Of a DNA stretch of 64,000 nt, positions 49,721 through 60,538 are shown piece by piece; positions within the stretch are counted from its first letter, which is position 1; each line of letters opens with the position of its first letter. Source of the DNA: Halichoerus grypus (Eukaryota > Chordata > Mammalia > Carnivora > Phocidae). The position numbers were made by a program, and so were the translations under genes. The DNA is taken from the NCBI RefSeq assembly GCF_964656455.1, contig NC_135726.1, forward strand, positions 1,560,001-1,624,000, given 5' to 3'. Below the pieces are notes generated by a model, which saw only the letters and a list, made by a program, of their open reading frames with translations, was not told where the DNA came from and did no database searches.

Positions 49721-51844
49721 AGCCACGTATTTTTTTAAAAGTTTGATAAAAGAAAAAAACACGTTTTGTGTTTGTCTCAGAAATTCAATTCCAGCGCTCA
49801 GCAGGAAGCCTGTGGCCGAGAGCGGACTGTGCAGGAAGCGGCCCTGTTGGGACTGGGGAGCAGGGGTGAGACCGGGGTAGCAACGCAGAAACGCAGTCTC
49901 GGGCCTCCCTAGACACACACCGGGGCAGAGAGACCTCGGCGGAGGCGGCAAGGCTCTGTGGGACAGGGACAGCCCTGCCACCTGGGCACAGGTGTGGTGT
50001 GCTCCTGAGGAAGGAGCCGGGACTCGGGCGGGCCCACGAGATGTGCCGCCGCGTCCCGTTGTGCGTCAGTGGACATGGTCTATTCCAAACAGCACGTCCT
50101 GGGACCCCGGGCTCACGTCCCCACATGCCAAGCCTGCCCAGGACACACGGGCACTGAACAGGCGCTCACATGGTGGCTACTCACCATCCCCAAGAGGACA
50201 ACTGCACCAGAGAGTTACTCAAACCCAGAGCATCTTAGAAGAAATACTGACATATGTGTAAACAAAGAAACAACTGAAGAAACTCAACTCTCGTTAAACG
50301 GAATTACTGTCATTCAGTTGAAAGAAACACTAATAACTGGAAGAGAAATGAACAATTTCTAATAAATAAGCATAAAACGTCATAAATTCACCAACCACAC
50401 AACAGAGCTCAAACCTGAGTGGGTGGTAAAGACCACCCAGGTCTCCAATCGGAGTGAGAAGCAGGGTCAGGGTTGGCCGGCCCCACAACCCAACCACCGA
50501 CCAGACGCAACCGCTCCCACAGCCCAGTGTGGTCCAGCTTGAGGGCATCACTTGCTACTTGGAAACACGGACTTGCAGGTCTGGACGTACTAAATCTGAA
50601 TCAGAACTAAACACAATTCCCCAGGGCCACGAGGCCTCGTGAGCAGCTCCGGAGACGGGCACGTGCTGTGTCCACGGAGAAAGCTCCATTCTGCCATTCC
50701 TCCTCGTGCATTCGGGACACGCAGGGAGAGCCAACCGTGGGTCCAGCTCTGTGCTCGGCCACCTGGACCCCAGGGTGAGGATGATAAAGCCCGTCCTGCC
50801 TGAAGCCACCTCCATGAGCCCAGGTGCCGACGCCTGCCGTCCCAGGACCCACAGAGGCAGCCTACTTCTTCAAGCAGTGGCCGCTCCTGCGTGTCCCCCA
50901 GCGGCTACCTCCCTAAGTTCCCGAGACAGAACGGTTCATCCTAACAGAAAGGCCTAGATTCCTCACTAGGAGATTCTTCAGGGCAGCCGCTCACAGAAGC
51001 ATGGCTTTGGGGCACAACGTGTGTGGCCACCTAACATCTTCGGGAACTACTGGCAAGTTACTCCCAAAACGACCGGAGTAAAGCTGCTTCCTGAGGTCGC
51101 CTCGCAAAGACAAAACCCTACAAGGATTTCTGGCAACCCGATCACCACCGTGCTTCGGAACAGGTGTTCCTGGCAGCCCTGACCGAGCTGCCCTGGGACC
51201 CAGACCCCAGCCGCAGTCAGGGCCTCAGGTTCTAGCAGCCGTCGCCAAGGGCGCCGCTGTGGAGACTTTGTTTTTAACGTTTTTGTTAAGATATTTTCAG
51301 ATGTGCTGGGTGGAAAGCAATACTAAAATCACACTGTCGTTCCTAGCGAACATTTTCCTCGGGAAAAAGCAGTCCTCCAACAATGCCTCAAAGGTGAGTC
51401 TAGAAGGTCCCCATTCTCTTGCGGGTAAGTGTAACTAACGTGCTACACTCACAACAGTAGTAACGAGCACCGCGAGTCCGCACGGGCCCCCCGTCCATCT
51501 GCCGTCCCCACACAAACCCCAGCACTCGGCTCAACGAGCTCGGCTCGAGGACACAACACAGCTGCTCACTGCCGCAGCCGCCACCATCCTGACCGAGCTC
51601 CTCCTCCTGCTTTGAAACGCAAGCAGCATCAGGACAACGCCGAGGCCCTGCTCTCCAAGCCCTCCGTCCAGAACACTCCCAGGGCGGCAGAGGAGGGCCC
51701 CCAGCGGCGGTCCTGAGGTAACTCACCCCGCAGGGGACGCACAGAACGGGGCTCCCGGTCACGGCGCTCTCACCGGCTGGCTCACTCTGGACGGCTCCCC
51801 CCGAGTCCCCCGGTGTGAACTCTGGGCCGCCAGACAAAGCATAC

Positions 51845-52012
51845 CTGAAGCGCTGTACGAAGACGACGACGGTGTTCTCCTCGAGAAGCTCTTGACGGCC
51901 AGGCTCTGGCCTCGCTGTTTCCGCCGCCAGGCTGTCCGACACTTGGAGTCGATGCTCTGCTTGATTCGATACCAGTCAGACTCCGTGATTCCAAACTTGT
52001 AGAAGAGGTGAC
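51845..52012 (-). CDS. BANP: BANP coding exon, C-terminal half of BEN domain and basic linker
   Basis: The 168 bp exon starts with GT, completing the Cys codon split from the exon at 60299-60538, and reads HLFYKFGITESDWYRIKQSI, then a basic stretch with CRTAWRRKQRGQ, then a serine-rich tail (SFSRRTPSSSSYSAS). The first part closes the BEN domain. The Arg/Lys-rich part is a likely DNA-contact or nuclear-localisation region (inference from composition). The acceptor is CTTTCAG and the donor is GTATGC. It ends one base into a Glu codon completed by the exon at 43417-43547. The serine run is a candidate phosphorylation-rich linker, but no specific site can be assigned from sequence alone. Confidence 0.97.
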
Positions 52013-55000
52013 CTGAAAGCACAGCCGAATTAAAGGACCGTGAGCCGCAGGCCTCCCCTGGCATCCTGGCTGTGTGGGAGCCGCCTGAACACAGAAACGG
52101 GACGGGCCTGAGCGCCTCCCGTAGACACACCTGCGACCTTCTAAACTCTTTCCACTTGCTTAACTGTTACGCTGCTGACCGGTCCACACGGCGACGAGCT
52201 GGGTGCTGGGCCCCCACAAGCCTCCAGGACGCCCACACTCAACTCTGCTCGCACTGCACACGGGGCACGTTATGTCCCGAATGCGGAGAACAGAACTGGG
52301 GCCCACGACTCTGTCGGAGCCCTGTTTCCAAGCCCCAGCTTGCCTCCTCCTGGGCCTCCGTGCCTGCAGCTGTCCCCCACTCTCCTAAGCCTTTGCTGAG
52401 ACACGACCTCAGCGACCCTGCCCTTAACCAGCCCATCGGACCCCGAGTCCCCCGACCTGCACTGCCAGCCACCTCTCCAGCATCTCAGAGAACCGACATA
52501 GTTACTGTGTTTGGTGTGCCAAGAGCCCCGACACCCGGGCACACGGCAGATGCCCCAGCACCAGCGGACTAAATGCTGGTCACAACTCACGTGATGATAT
52601 TCTGCCGTCACCGCCCGAGTCTGAGGCTGGCTTCTGTGACTCGGTCCGGAGGAAAACTCCCAAAAGGCACATAATTCTTCATTCCCGAGAGCCCTGCACA
52701 CCCCGTGGGAGGGCATCTCCTCCGCTCCGCTGCTGGCCAGAGGTGCACACAGCCTTGCCGCGGAGCACCTTACTGACGCCCACGTGTGTTCACCACTTCC
52801 ACGACAGAGCCCTCTCAGGACATGCCGCTCGGCATCCAGAGACCCCCCCCCATCAACGAGGAAATCGAGGATCAGGGAGGTCACCGAAGAGTGGCTGGCA
52901 GATAGAGACCCTCACTAGACACTTCACCTCTTCTCTGGGCCAAGTCAACAGAAAGTCATGACCACGAGCACCGGCACGGCAAGAAACACTCGTCAACGTG
53001 GGGACCTCTTCTCAAGCCGGCTCGTGAAACTTCACTGATCAACGGGAAAATGAATGGATGGAATTCAGAATTTTAATAATAAAGAAATGGAGGTGAACAA
53101 CAACCTGTTTTGACTGCTAGAAGGGCCGTGTTTACACTGTCCGCTGAGAGTTTAATTGACGCCTGATCCCTAAAACCTCCTCCCACCGAGACCCCCACGC
53201 AGAGATAATCACCAGACGGAGTGCTTGTTTTCCTAAATTCTATAGAAGTCTCAAGTTTCTTTTCTCTTGGAAAGACACTTCTTGGCTTTGCGTGTGCTTA
53301 AGACCAATCCGACTCTAAATATAATGACCAAAATTTCTGTAACCCAGATCAAAAGGAATTGGGCTGGGGAGCAGGATTTACAGAATCAGAAAGAAAAATA
53401 ATCCAAGGTCATTTCAGCAGCACTTTGTAATCCTCATGCAGAAAAGGAAATACACATATGAAGTGGCCAATTCTTTGCTTTCTGATTTTCAGGTCCTCTC
53501 TAAAGTAACCACAGATCAGTAATCAATAATTACTGAGCGGTTGCCACGTGCCCCGTGTGACCTTGAGTGTGGGGCCGACTCACAGTGTTCTGGGCTAGCT
53601 ACCAACTCTGGTGACAGGAGCCCAGCGCCCGGCTGCAGTCACATGGTGGTGCTCTCCAGGACGAGGGAAAACGGCAGCCACGGGCCTCAGAAGGCCCTCC
53701 AGGGACGCGCTTCAGCGAGGAGGAATATTCTCCCCCGTCCCCCTGTCCTCACACCGTCACACTCAGGGAGAAACCTTCCCAAGGCCCCCAGGGATTAATG
53801 ACATGGTCTGAAATTTTAAAAACCTGTTAGGAACAGAAATGAGTATCTACAACACACACAGGTGTATAAATCTAAGAAATAAGCAAAAATGTTAATATTT
53901 ACATTCAACTGCGTAAAAACCAATTTGCCAGTCCAAATGTGGCTTACAGCCTTTGAAGAAAAAACACATTCCTACAGTTACACGTTATCCACTTCTAATC
54001 CTCCTAAAACCTCATGTTACATACTCCTTCCAACAGCCAGCCGCCAGGACACCTGAAGAGTCCGCGGCACAGCCACCATCCCCACCCCCGCCACGCGGAA
54101 GGAGCCCAGCGGGCTTGGGGGCACGGGAGGAAGGCCGCCCAGGCCTCAGCTCTGCCCTCCTGAGCTTGTGAGGAGGCGGCCTGGGGACCTGAGATCCTAC
54201 AGGCCCCTGAAACTGCTGCTTCCTCTGACTTTCCCAAAAACTCGTCTTTTCTAACAGCACCAAGCAACCTCAGCTTAATGGGCGGTGGAGGAGAAACCTT
54301 AATAATGAGGCCTAGAAAACTTACTTTGAATTTAACTGTTTTTTCACACTGTTTTTTCACTTCTCTCTTACGTTAGCTGATGCTTCCAAGAAAACCTCAT
54401 GAAGTAAGAATGCCAATCCCCGAGCTTCAGTTCCTGTCCGATTATCAGTTAGGAGTGAGAAACGGTCCTGAAATCCAGGCCTCCCGGCACCCAACCAAGC
54501 AGAGTAGAAGTGGCCACACAGACCCCAGGGCACCTCCCTCCCGGCTCTGCCCCGCACGGCACCCGCCGGCCCGGGCACGCGCAGGAGACCCGGCGCCTCT
54601 GCTCTCCTGGCCTCCCTCCACGAAGCTGCCACCGCAGCTGCCCCAGGCAGGACACACAGCAACCGGAAGGCCGCTCCCAGGGCGCTGCCCCAGCACACGG
54701 GGTCCTCAGGCAGCCGTGGGGTTCGGGTCATCTGCAAGGCGAGCCACTTGTCCCCTCACCATCTTGGAGGACAGTGTTCAGCAGGCAAGCCCCTCAGCCG
54801 CCCCCCAAAAGACTGCCCCTCCGAGCCTGCTCCCACTGCGTCCCGGGCAAGCTGTCTGGCCACCCGCCAAAGATCCGAAGCTCCATCACCGTTCACCGCC
54901 TTCCCACTTCCCGGAACGCCCATCCTGACACTAGTGGTTCGAACCGTAAGACCAGACTCCCAGCTCTGCAACAGTGAGCCCCGCGGAGGGCTGAGACTCA

Positions 55001-55544
55001 CTGGGGGAACAAGGAACAGACCTGGTAATCTCACGTCCTTGGTGGGTGGCATGGGGCTTATCATACACAGAGGAATGAAAAACACTATCACTGTTAACGT
55101 AATCTCAAGTTCAAGGACAAAGAAAAGCAGAAAACTGAGTGCCAGTAATTTATTTCCTAAACCGAGTCTTGATAGTGACTGACCCAGAAAAACAGCAGGA
55201 TCTTCAGCCCCCGAGTGAGGGGGACCAGCCGGAGTGTCTCCATGCACTGAGTGTATCTGGTGTCCTGACCTCAGAGCCGGGGAGCCCCCACCCCCCAAGC
55301 AGGAGAAGCTCCCCGACAGCGGAGAAGCACGAAGGGAGAAGAGCCTGAGGGCCTCCCCGCGGCCCTGTGTCCGGGTGACCTGTGAGCAAGGGCACCAACC
55401 GTCTCTCAGCTGTGCCTCCCAGCCTGCCTCCCAGCCCCGCACGGACACCGTCACCGCAGCGTTCCCAAACCCACGTGCTGGGTACCCCCAGAGAAGCTGT
55501 GTAAGGCACCACTACATTTGATTAGCAAGTCCCAAAGGACCCCG

Positions 55545-55960
55545 GCCCTAGGCACTGGGAACTGTCCCCCAAAATGCATGTCCTTCCCAGGACCTCAGAA
55601 TGTGACCTGCCCTGGAGACAGGGTCTCTGCAGATGTGATTAAGATGAGGTCACACGAGGAGCACAGTGGGCTCTCAATCCAACATGACTGGTGTCCTTAT
55701 AAGGACGGAAGAGAAACATCCCCCAGGGAGGGGACAGGCGAGTGCCAACACAGGCAGCGAGGGGAGCGGCGCCGGCACAGACTCCCAGGCACCAGCAGAA
55801 GCTGGGAGGGGCAGAGAGTCACCCCGGCCCTCCGGAGGGAGCGCGGCCCTGCCCACACCGTGGGGGCAGACTTCCGGCCTCCGGGGCTGACAGGCCCAGC
55901 TCCTGCTGCAGGAAGCCCCCCCGGGGGCCGTGCTTGTTGCAGCCGCCCGGGACGTTCCTG
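55545..55960 (+). mobile_element. MaLR (MLT1-like) LTR
   Basis: GGGAACTGTCCCCCAAAATG, CAGGACCTCAGAATGTGACC, GCAGATGTGATTAAGATGAG, CAATCCAACATGACTGGTGT and CCTTATAAGGACGG appear in the order expected for this LTR class, with GGCAGACTTCCGGCCTCCGG near its 3' end. It carries a TATA-like CTTATAAGG as part of the LTR. It is old and non-coding. Confidence 0.75.
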
Positions 55961-58791
55961 CAGCCCGCAGCCCGCAGCCCACAGCGGCACCAGGACGCGG
56001 CCTGCGCTCACAGGTAGGAGCCGACCGGCCTCTGTGTCACCGCCGCGCCCTCACAGAGCAGCGCCGTCTCTCGGGGCGGCTGAGGGCACACAACGGGCTG
56101 ACTGCGGTCCTCCGTGAGAGCAGGACTCGAGTCTGGGCCAAGGGCTCGGGGCCTCACGGGATCTCCCTCCACGTCTGCGGGCTTCCCAGATGCCTTCCGA
56201 GGGCCGGGGCCGTCCAACCGAAGGTGCTTTCATCCCCTTCCTAGCAGCTGCCACGGGTTAACAGCCTGTCCAGCTCTAAGCACAGGCTGCTGGGACCCGC
56301 GACCATGAACCCAAGAACGGCCATATTCTCAACTCGAGGGGAGAAAATCAACTGCTTGCATTCTTGGGTGACATCCCTCAGGAAAATGTTACCAATTTGT
56401 AAAGTTACGGTCATGCGCGGCCTACGCATCGAGCACACAAACTATGTGGTCAAGTTACCCAAATCTGGGGGAAGCCGTCACTCCTCGGGAGCCGGAAGGA
56501 AGCGCGCACCCGGAAAAGCAAACGCGCTCCTCGTGGAGTAGCTTACGCCCCACTTCTCCCTCTCAGAAGACGCTGCTTCCTCATGAAAAAGGCAGTTCTT
56601 AGACACACAGCCTACGGTACGTTTCCAAATGCTAATGTTTTCCCCAGTGAGACTGGGACAGGAGTGGGGGAGACGACACAGCAGGCGCCCACTGGGTGCG
56701 GGCAGCAGGCCGCAGGTGCTACCCGGCAGCCCTGGGAGGCCGCTACGCGCGTAGGAGCGAGGGGCAAGGGCACTGGCCCAGAGTCCCACGGTGCGCACTC
56801 CTAAGTCGTGACTCAAACCCGCTCCTGCCTGCGCTTCCTCACCCCAGGACCGAGCCCCGGGGCCCATGACCCCGCTACTCGGGGCTTCGGGGAAGCTGCA
56901 GGCAAGGGTGTGTGCGACCGGACCGGGGGCTGCGCTCTCCTGCCCGGGCCACCGACAGCCGCTCCCTGCTTCCAGACGGAGACGCCGGACGCCACCTACT
57001 GTGAATGTCACGTCCTGACGGCCCCTGCTGTCGAGGACACAGCAGCCTGTCCACGGTAAAGCCGCCGAGCGCCACCCACAGGCACGACTCTCACCAGCGC
57101 AGCAGGCCCCGACCCAGCACCCTTCTGCTCCTTTTGCCGGGAGACTGCGGGCACAGGGCGCACACGGCGAAGGGGCAGGTAGGCCGCAAGCTCGGAGCCC
57201 CCGTCAGACAGCCCGTGCCAGGGCACCGGCTGCTACCCGCGGCCGCGACTGCTCGCCTGCCCTCTCAGCCGCGGCCTGACTGGAGGGACGGAAGCTCGGG
57301 GAGGGCAGGCCCCACTTCCTGGGGAGCGCTCCCTGTGGACAGTCCCTCTCAATTCCCGTGATCTCCTTTCTAAAAGATACGTCTTCGTTCTTTGCAAACT
57401 GCGCCTGAGAGAGCAAATGTGCGCACTCTGGGTCAGGAACCCCGCCACTTCAAGGACCCACAGGCCTTGCCCCGCGTGGGAAAGAAACAGGGCCAAGTTT
57501 GGCTGCTCACACAAAGCAGTTGTCCAGAGCAGCTCTCCACCAGCCCCCGGACAGCCCGCCACCCAGAACCCTTGTGGCGTCCCTGGGCCCCCACGAGAAT
57601 ACGTGGGCGGCCCGGTCTCCCGCCAACACACTCACAGGGCCCCGGCACTTGGCTGCAATGCAAATACAGCCGTTCAGCTCGTAGCTCCGCCGAGCATGCA
57701 AGTGAATGAGTCATCTGCTACGCAGAAAGCGGACGGTCTTCCACAGCGCAGTGATAATGCTGACCTTCTGAGTTTCTGTTCAGCCACGCCTTGCTCATGT
57801 GTCCAGAATCCCCTGCTTCCACTCTGCAGACCTGGGCTGTACCCCCACTTTCGTCTCCCAACACAGCCCCGCTAAGACACCGCCCGTCCTTCAGTCTCCC
57901 TGAAGACTGCCCAAGACCTTCCCTCCCCAGAGCTCGGTTTCAAAGCCGGCGCTACGCACGCATCTCGGGGGGACCGGTCTCGGTGGGGGCAGACACCGGC
58001 GCTCCTCCACCCCACAGGAGCGCACGGCCAGAGGCCTCCTAGCGGGGCTGCAGCACCTGCGGGGCGTTACCTGCCGGGGGTTCGGCCCAGGTGGCACGGG
58101 TGCACGGGGTGCCATGGCTAGTGAGTACACCAGCAACCCCAACTGCTCCGGGGCCGGGGGCCACGCCCTGAGCCCGCAGAGCCCGCGGAAACCGATGCTC
58201 CCTTGCTGAGCCACTAGGAGAGGTGCTCAGCTCACGCTTCCCCGATGGAGGAGGGCTCGCAGGTGGGCCGACCGGTCCGCACACAGAGACAGGACTGGGC
58301 TGTCTGCTCAATGCAGCCTGTTCCCCCACACGGACTCCCTGGGCTGCAGTACGTCGGCCCCAGCACCGTGTGCTTCTGCTCAGAGCACCGCCCTGCCTGG
58401 CTGCCCCACCCCCTCTCCAGAACCTTCTCCAAGCCGCTGCCTACTGAGCCCGTGTCCCAGCCCAAGCGCAGGGAGCCCCTACTCCTTGGACTGATGCTCT
58501 GAGCTATGTCTCCAAATGAGAGGCAACCACCCTCCAGCTTCCGGTTCTAGGAGCCCCCAACTCTCCACGGGAAGAGGCGCCCGCCCCCCAGAGCCCATCG
58601 CGCCCACGCTGTCAGGGCCGTGGCCATTCACAAACACCTGACCGCACACGGAGACTCTCGCTCATCTCCACACGCCTCCCGCACGGGGCGTCCTGTCAAC
58701 ACACAACCGCGTGCTCTCAGGCTGCGTGCACAGCACGTGCCTCCTCCACAGGCCCGAGCGGCGCGTCCCAGCCGGCCTCACGCCCCAGAGC

Positions 58792-58960
58792 AGGGCTGGC
58801 AGATGGCGGCAGCCCACCGCCTGCGTTTAAAAATCACGTTCTGTTGGAACACAGCCAGGCCTGTCTGTCTTGTCTCTGGCTGCTTCCAGAGCCGAGCGGT
58901 CACAAGAGACGCGGCGGCCCACGGAATCAGACATGTCTACTGCTGTGGCCTCCCCACAAC
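58792..58960 (+). mobile_element. Non-autonomous DNA transposon fragment (hAT/Charlie-like)
   Basis: CAGGGCTGGCAGATGGCGGC, GCCCACCGCCTGCGTTTAAA, CTGTTGGAACACAGCCAGGC and TCTCTGGCTGCTTCCAGAGC match the widespread mammalian element that begins CAGGGTCGGCAAACTATGGC (recalled, family name uncertain). The element is diverged and 3'-truncated. Confidence 0.6.
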
Positions 58961-59291
58961 AACGTTCATCCCTGAACCACTGTCCCCGCCAAGGGGCTCC
59001 TGTCAGCTGCTCACACGAACAGTCCCTCAGAAGAGACCCGAGAGGAACCTCAGCATCTGGGATAGACCCCCCCGGCAGCAGATGGGCGCGGCAGAACGCC
59101 CGGGGCCACGAAATGGGGACACCAGGATGACGAGCCACTGTAGTGTGAGCAGGGAGCTGGGTTCGTGCCTCAGCAACTGCCAGAAACCTCTGCAGTCAGT
59201 AGGAAACCCTCAGTTTTAATCAAAACTCAGTGTAAGTGGCCACATAAAAAAATATTCCTGCTAGTTTACAATAATTACGGGAAAAGCCAGC

Positions 59292-59308
59292 CTCTCTCTC
59301 TCTCTGTT
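59292..59308. repeat. Short CT simple repeat
   Basis: Eight or so CT dinucleotides (CTCTCTCTCTCTCTCTG) near the SINE insertion at 59370. Confidence 0.85.
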
Positions 59309-59369
59309 CCTGACTGAAGGCTCACGGACCAATGTCAGAGAGTTTCCTGTGACAAACAAGGCTCTTTTT

Positions 59370-59577
59370 GGGGCGCCTGGGTGGCTCAGTCGTTAAGCGT
59401 CTGCCTTCGGCTCGGGTCATAATCTCAGGGTCCTGGGATTGAGCCCCGCATCGGGCTCCCTGCTCGGCGGGAAGCCTGCTTCTCCCTCTCCCGCTCCCCC
59501 TGCTTGTGTTCCCTCTCTCGCTGTGTCTCTCTCTGTCAAATAAATAAATAAAAATAAAATAAAAATAAAAATAAAAA
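59370..59577 (+). mobile_element. Young SINEC insertion with AAAAT-rich tail
   Basis: Full SINE with head GGGGCGCCTGGGTGGCTCAG and tail CAAATAAATAAATAAAAATA followed by AAAAT repeats. It is bounded by a perfect 14-base target duplication AAACAAGGCTCTTT (59354-59367 and 59578-59591). Its body is closely similar to the element at 44485, so both belong to the same young subfamily. Confidence 0.97.
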
Positions 59578-60298
59578 AAACAAGGCTCTTTCCGACGGGA
59601 CAGCACCCTTCTCTGCTCTGAGACGGTGACCTCGGGGTGACTCACTTTCCCCCTTTTGCTAGATCAGACTTAACCTTGATATTCAACCACAGTGGGTCTC
59701 CTGAACGTGGGTCTCACACAGTGCTACCCGGCCCTCGTGTTAGAGTCTGTCTGCTTCGTGTCACTCCCGGAGGCAGACCGGCTCTGTGGAGTGGACAAGC
59801 CCAGGGGTGAGAGGCACGCGGGTGCTACTGCGAAGGTCGTGGGCCACCTGCACCCCTGAAATGTCACCAACAGGATACAGGGATGACTGATTTGACCGTG
59901 GGGCACTGTGCAAAGAGGAGGAAAGCCAAAAGGCTGTGGGGACATCAGGACCAGGACCATGAGACCTGCTGGCCCCGGTCGGGGAGGTCGGCCCACAAAC
60001 AGGCAGCCCTGTCTGAAAGGGAGGAGGCGGGCGGCACCCTGCTCGTGCCACCGGGAAGCCCAGGAAAGGCCGCGGTCAGCGGAGGGCAGAGGTCGGCTGT
60101 GGCTGTGCCCCTCCCCGGCCTCCAGAGCGGCCTGAGGACCGGTGAGGCCAGGGTCTGAGAGGGCCGCGCCCCCCGTGTCTTTCCCACAGCAGGACCAGCG
60201 GCACTTACTACGGGAGGTGCTGCAGCCCCGAATCGCCACCTTGTAGGACCCCGACCTACGACCAGGCACCGGGGGGGCAGGAGGAGCGCCACACTTAC

Positions 60299-60538
60299 AC
60301 CGGATGCCGTAGATGGTGAGGGGGTCGAGCTGCTTCTTGCCGTGCTTGCCCTGGCCCGAGAGGTTGGACACGGCCTGCACCTCCCGGTGGAAGAGGTAGT
60401 CCAGCAGCGTCAGCGCCATCTTCTCGGCGGTGCGGCAGTTGGTAGTGATGTGCAGCATGTCGGACGGGATGATGGCGCAGCGCACCCGCATCTCGGGGTT
60501 GTTCTCGTCGCCCAGCCACGTGCCGTTGGGGTAGTCCT
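60299..60538 (-). CDS. BANP: BANP coding exon, N-terminal half of BEN domain (partial gene)
   Basis: This is the most upstream BANP exon in the window. BANP is a nuclear protein reported to bind matrix-attachment regions and an unmethylated CGCG-containing motif at CpG-island promoters, and to interact with p53 pathway factors (family knowledge). The exon reads EDYPNGTWLGDENNPEMRVR and continues through a helix-rich segment with AEKMALTLLDYLFHREVQAV, the first part of the BEN DNA-binding domain, to the residues TIYGIRC. On the minus strand it is preceded by a pyrimidine-rich acceptor ending CTCGCAG and followed by the donor GTAAGT. It enters with two bases of a split Glu codon and leaves with one base (T) of a split Cys codon, which the next exon completes. 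Its 240 bp length keeps frame. An apparent Met start a few residues upstream is intronic read-through, not a real start. The 5' exons are outside the window. Confidence 0.97.

Larger units (their letters stand above)
43548..51844 (-). other. BANP: BANP intron carrying the 47-bp minisatellite
   Basis: The 8.3 kb intron contains one young SINE (44485-44680) and one SINE whose tail has expanded into a 3.8 kb minisatellite (45776-49720), so over half of the intron is repeat. The rest (43.6-44.4 kb and 49.8-51.8 kb) shows no recognisable gene. Confidence 0.85.
52013..60298 (-). other. BANP: BANP intron splitting the BEN domain
   Basis: An 8.3 kb intron between the two BEN-domain exons. It contains an MLT1-like LTR (55545-55960), a likely hAT-type DNA transposon fragment (58792-58960) and a young SINE (59370-59577). 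The 54-58 kb part is GC-rich with open frames up to about 230 codons on both strands that show no domain. Confidence 0.8.

Noticed and set aside
51400..51942. 180-codon minus-strand frame overlapping the BANP exon at 51845
   Set aside because: It is a different frame from the BANP coding frame and has no recognisable similarity.
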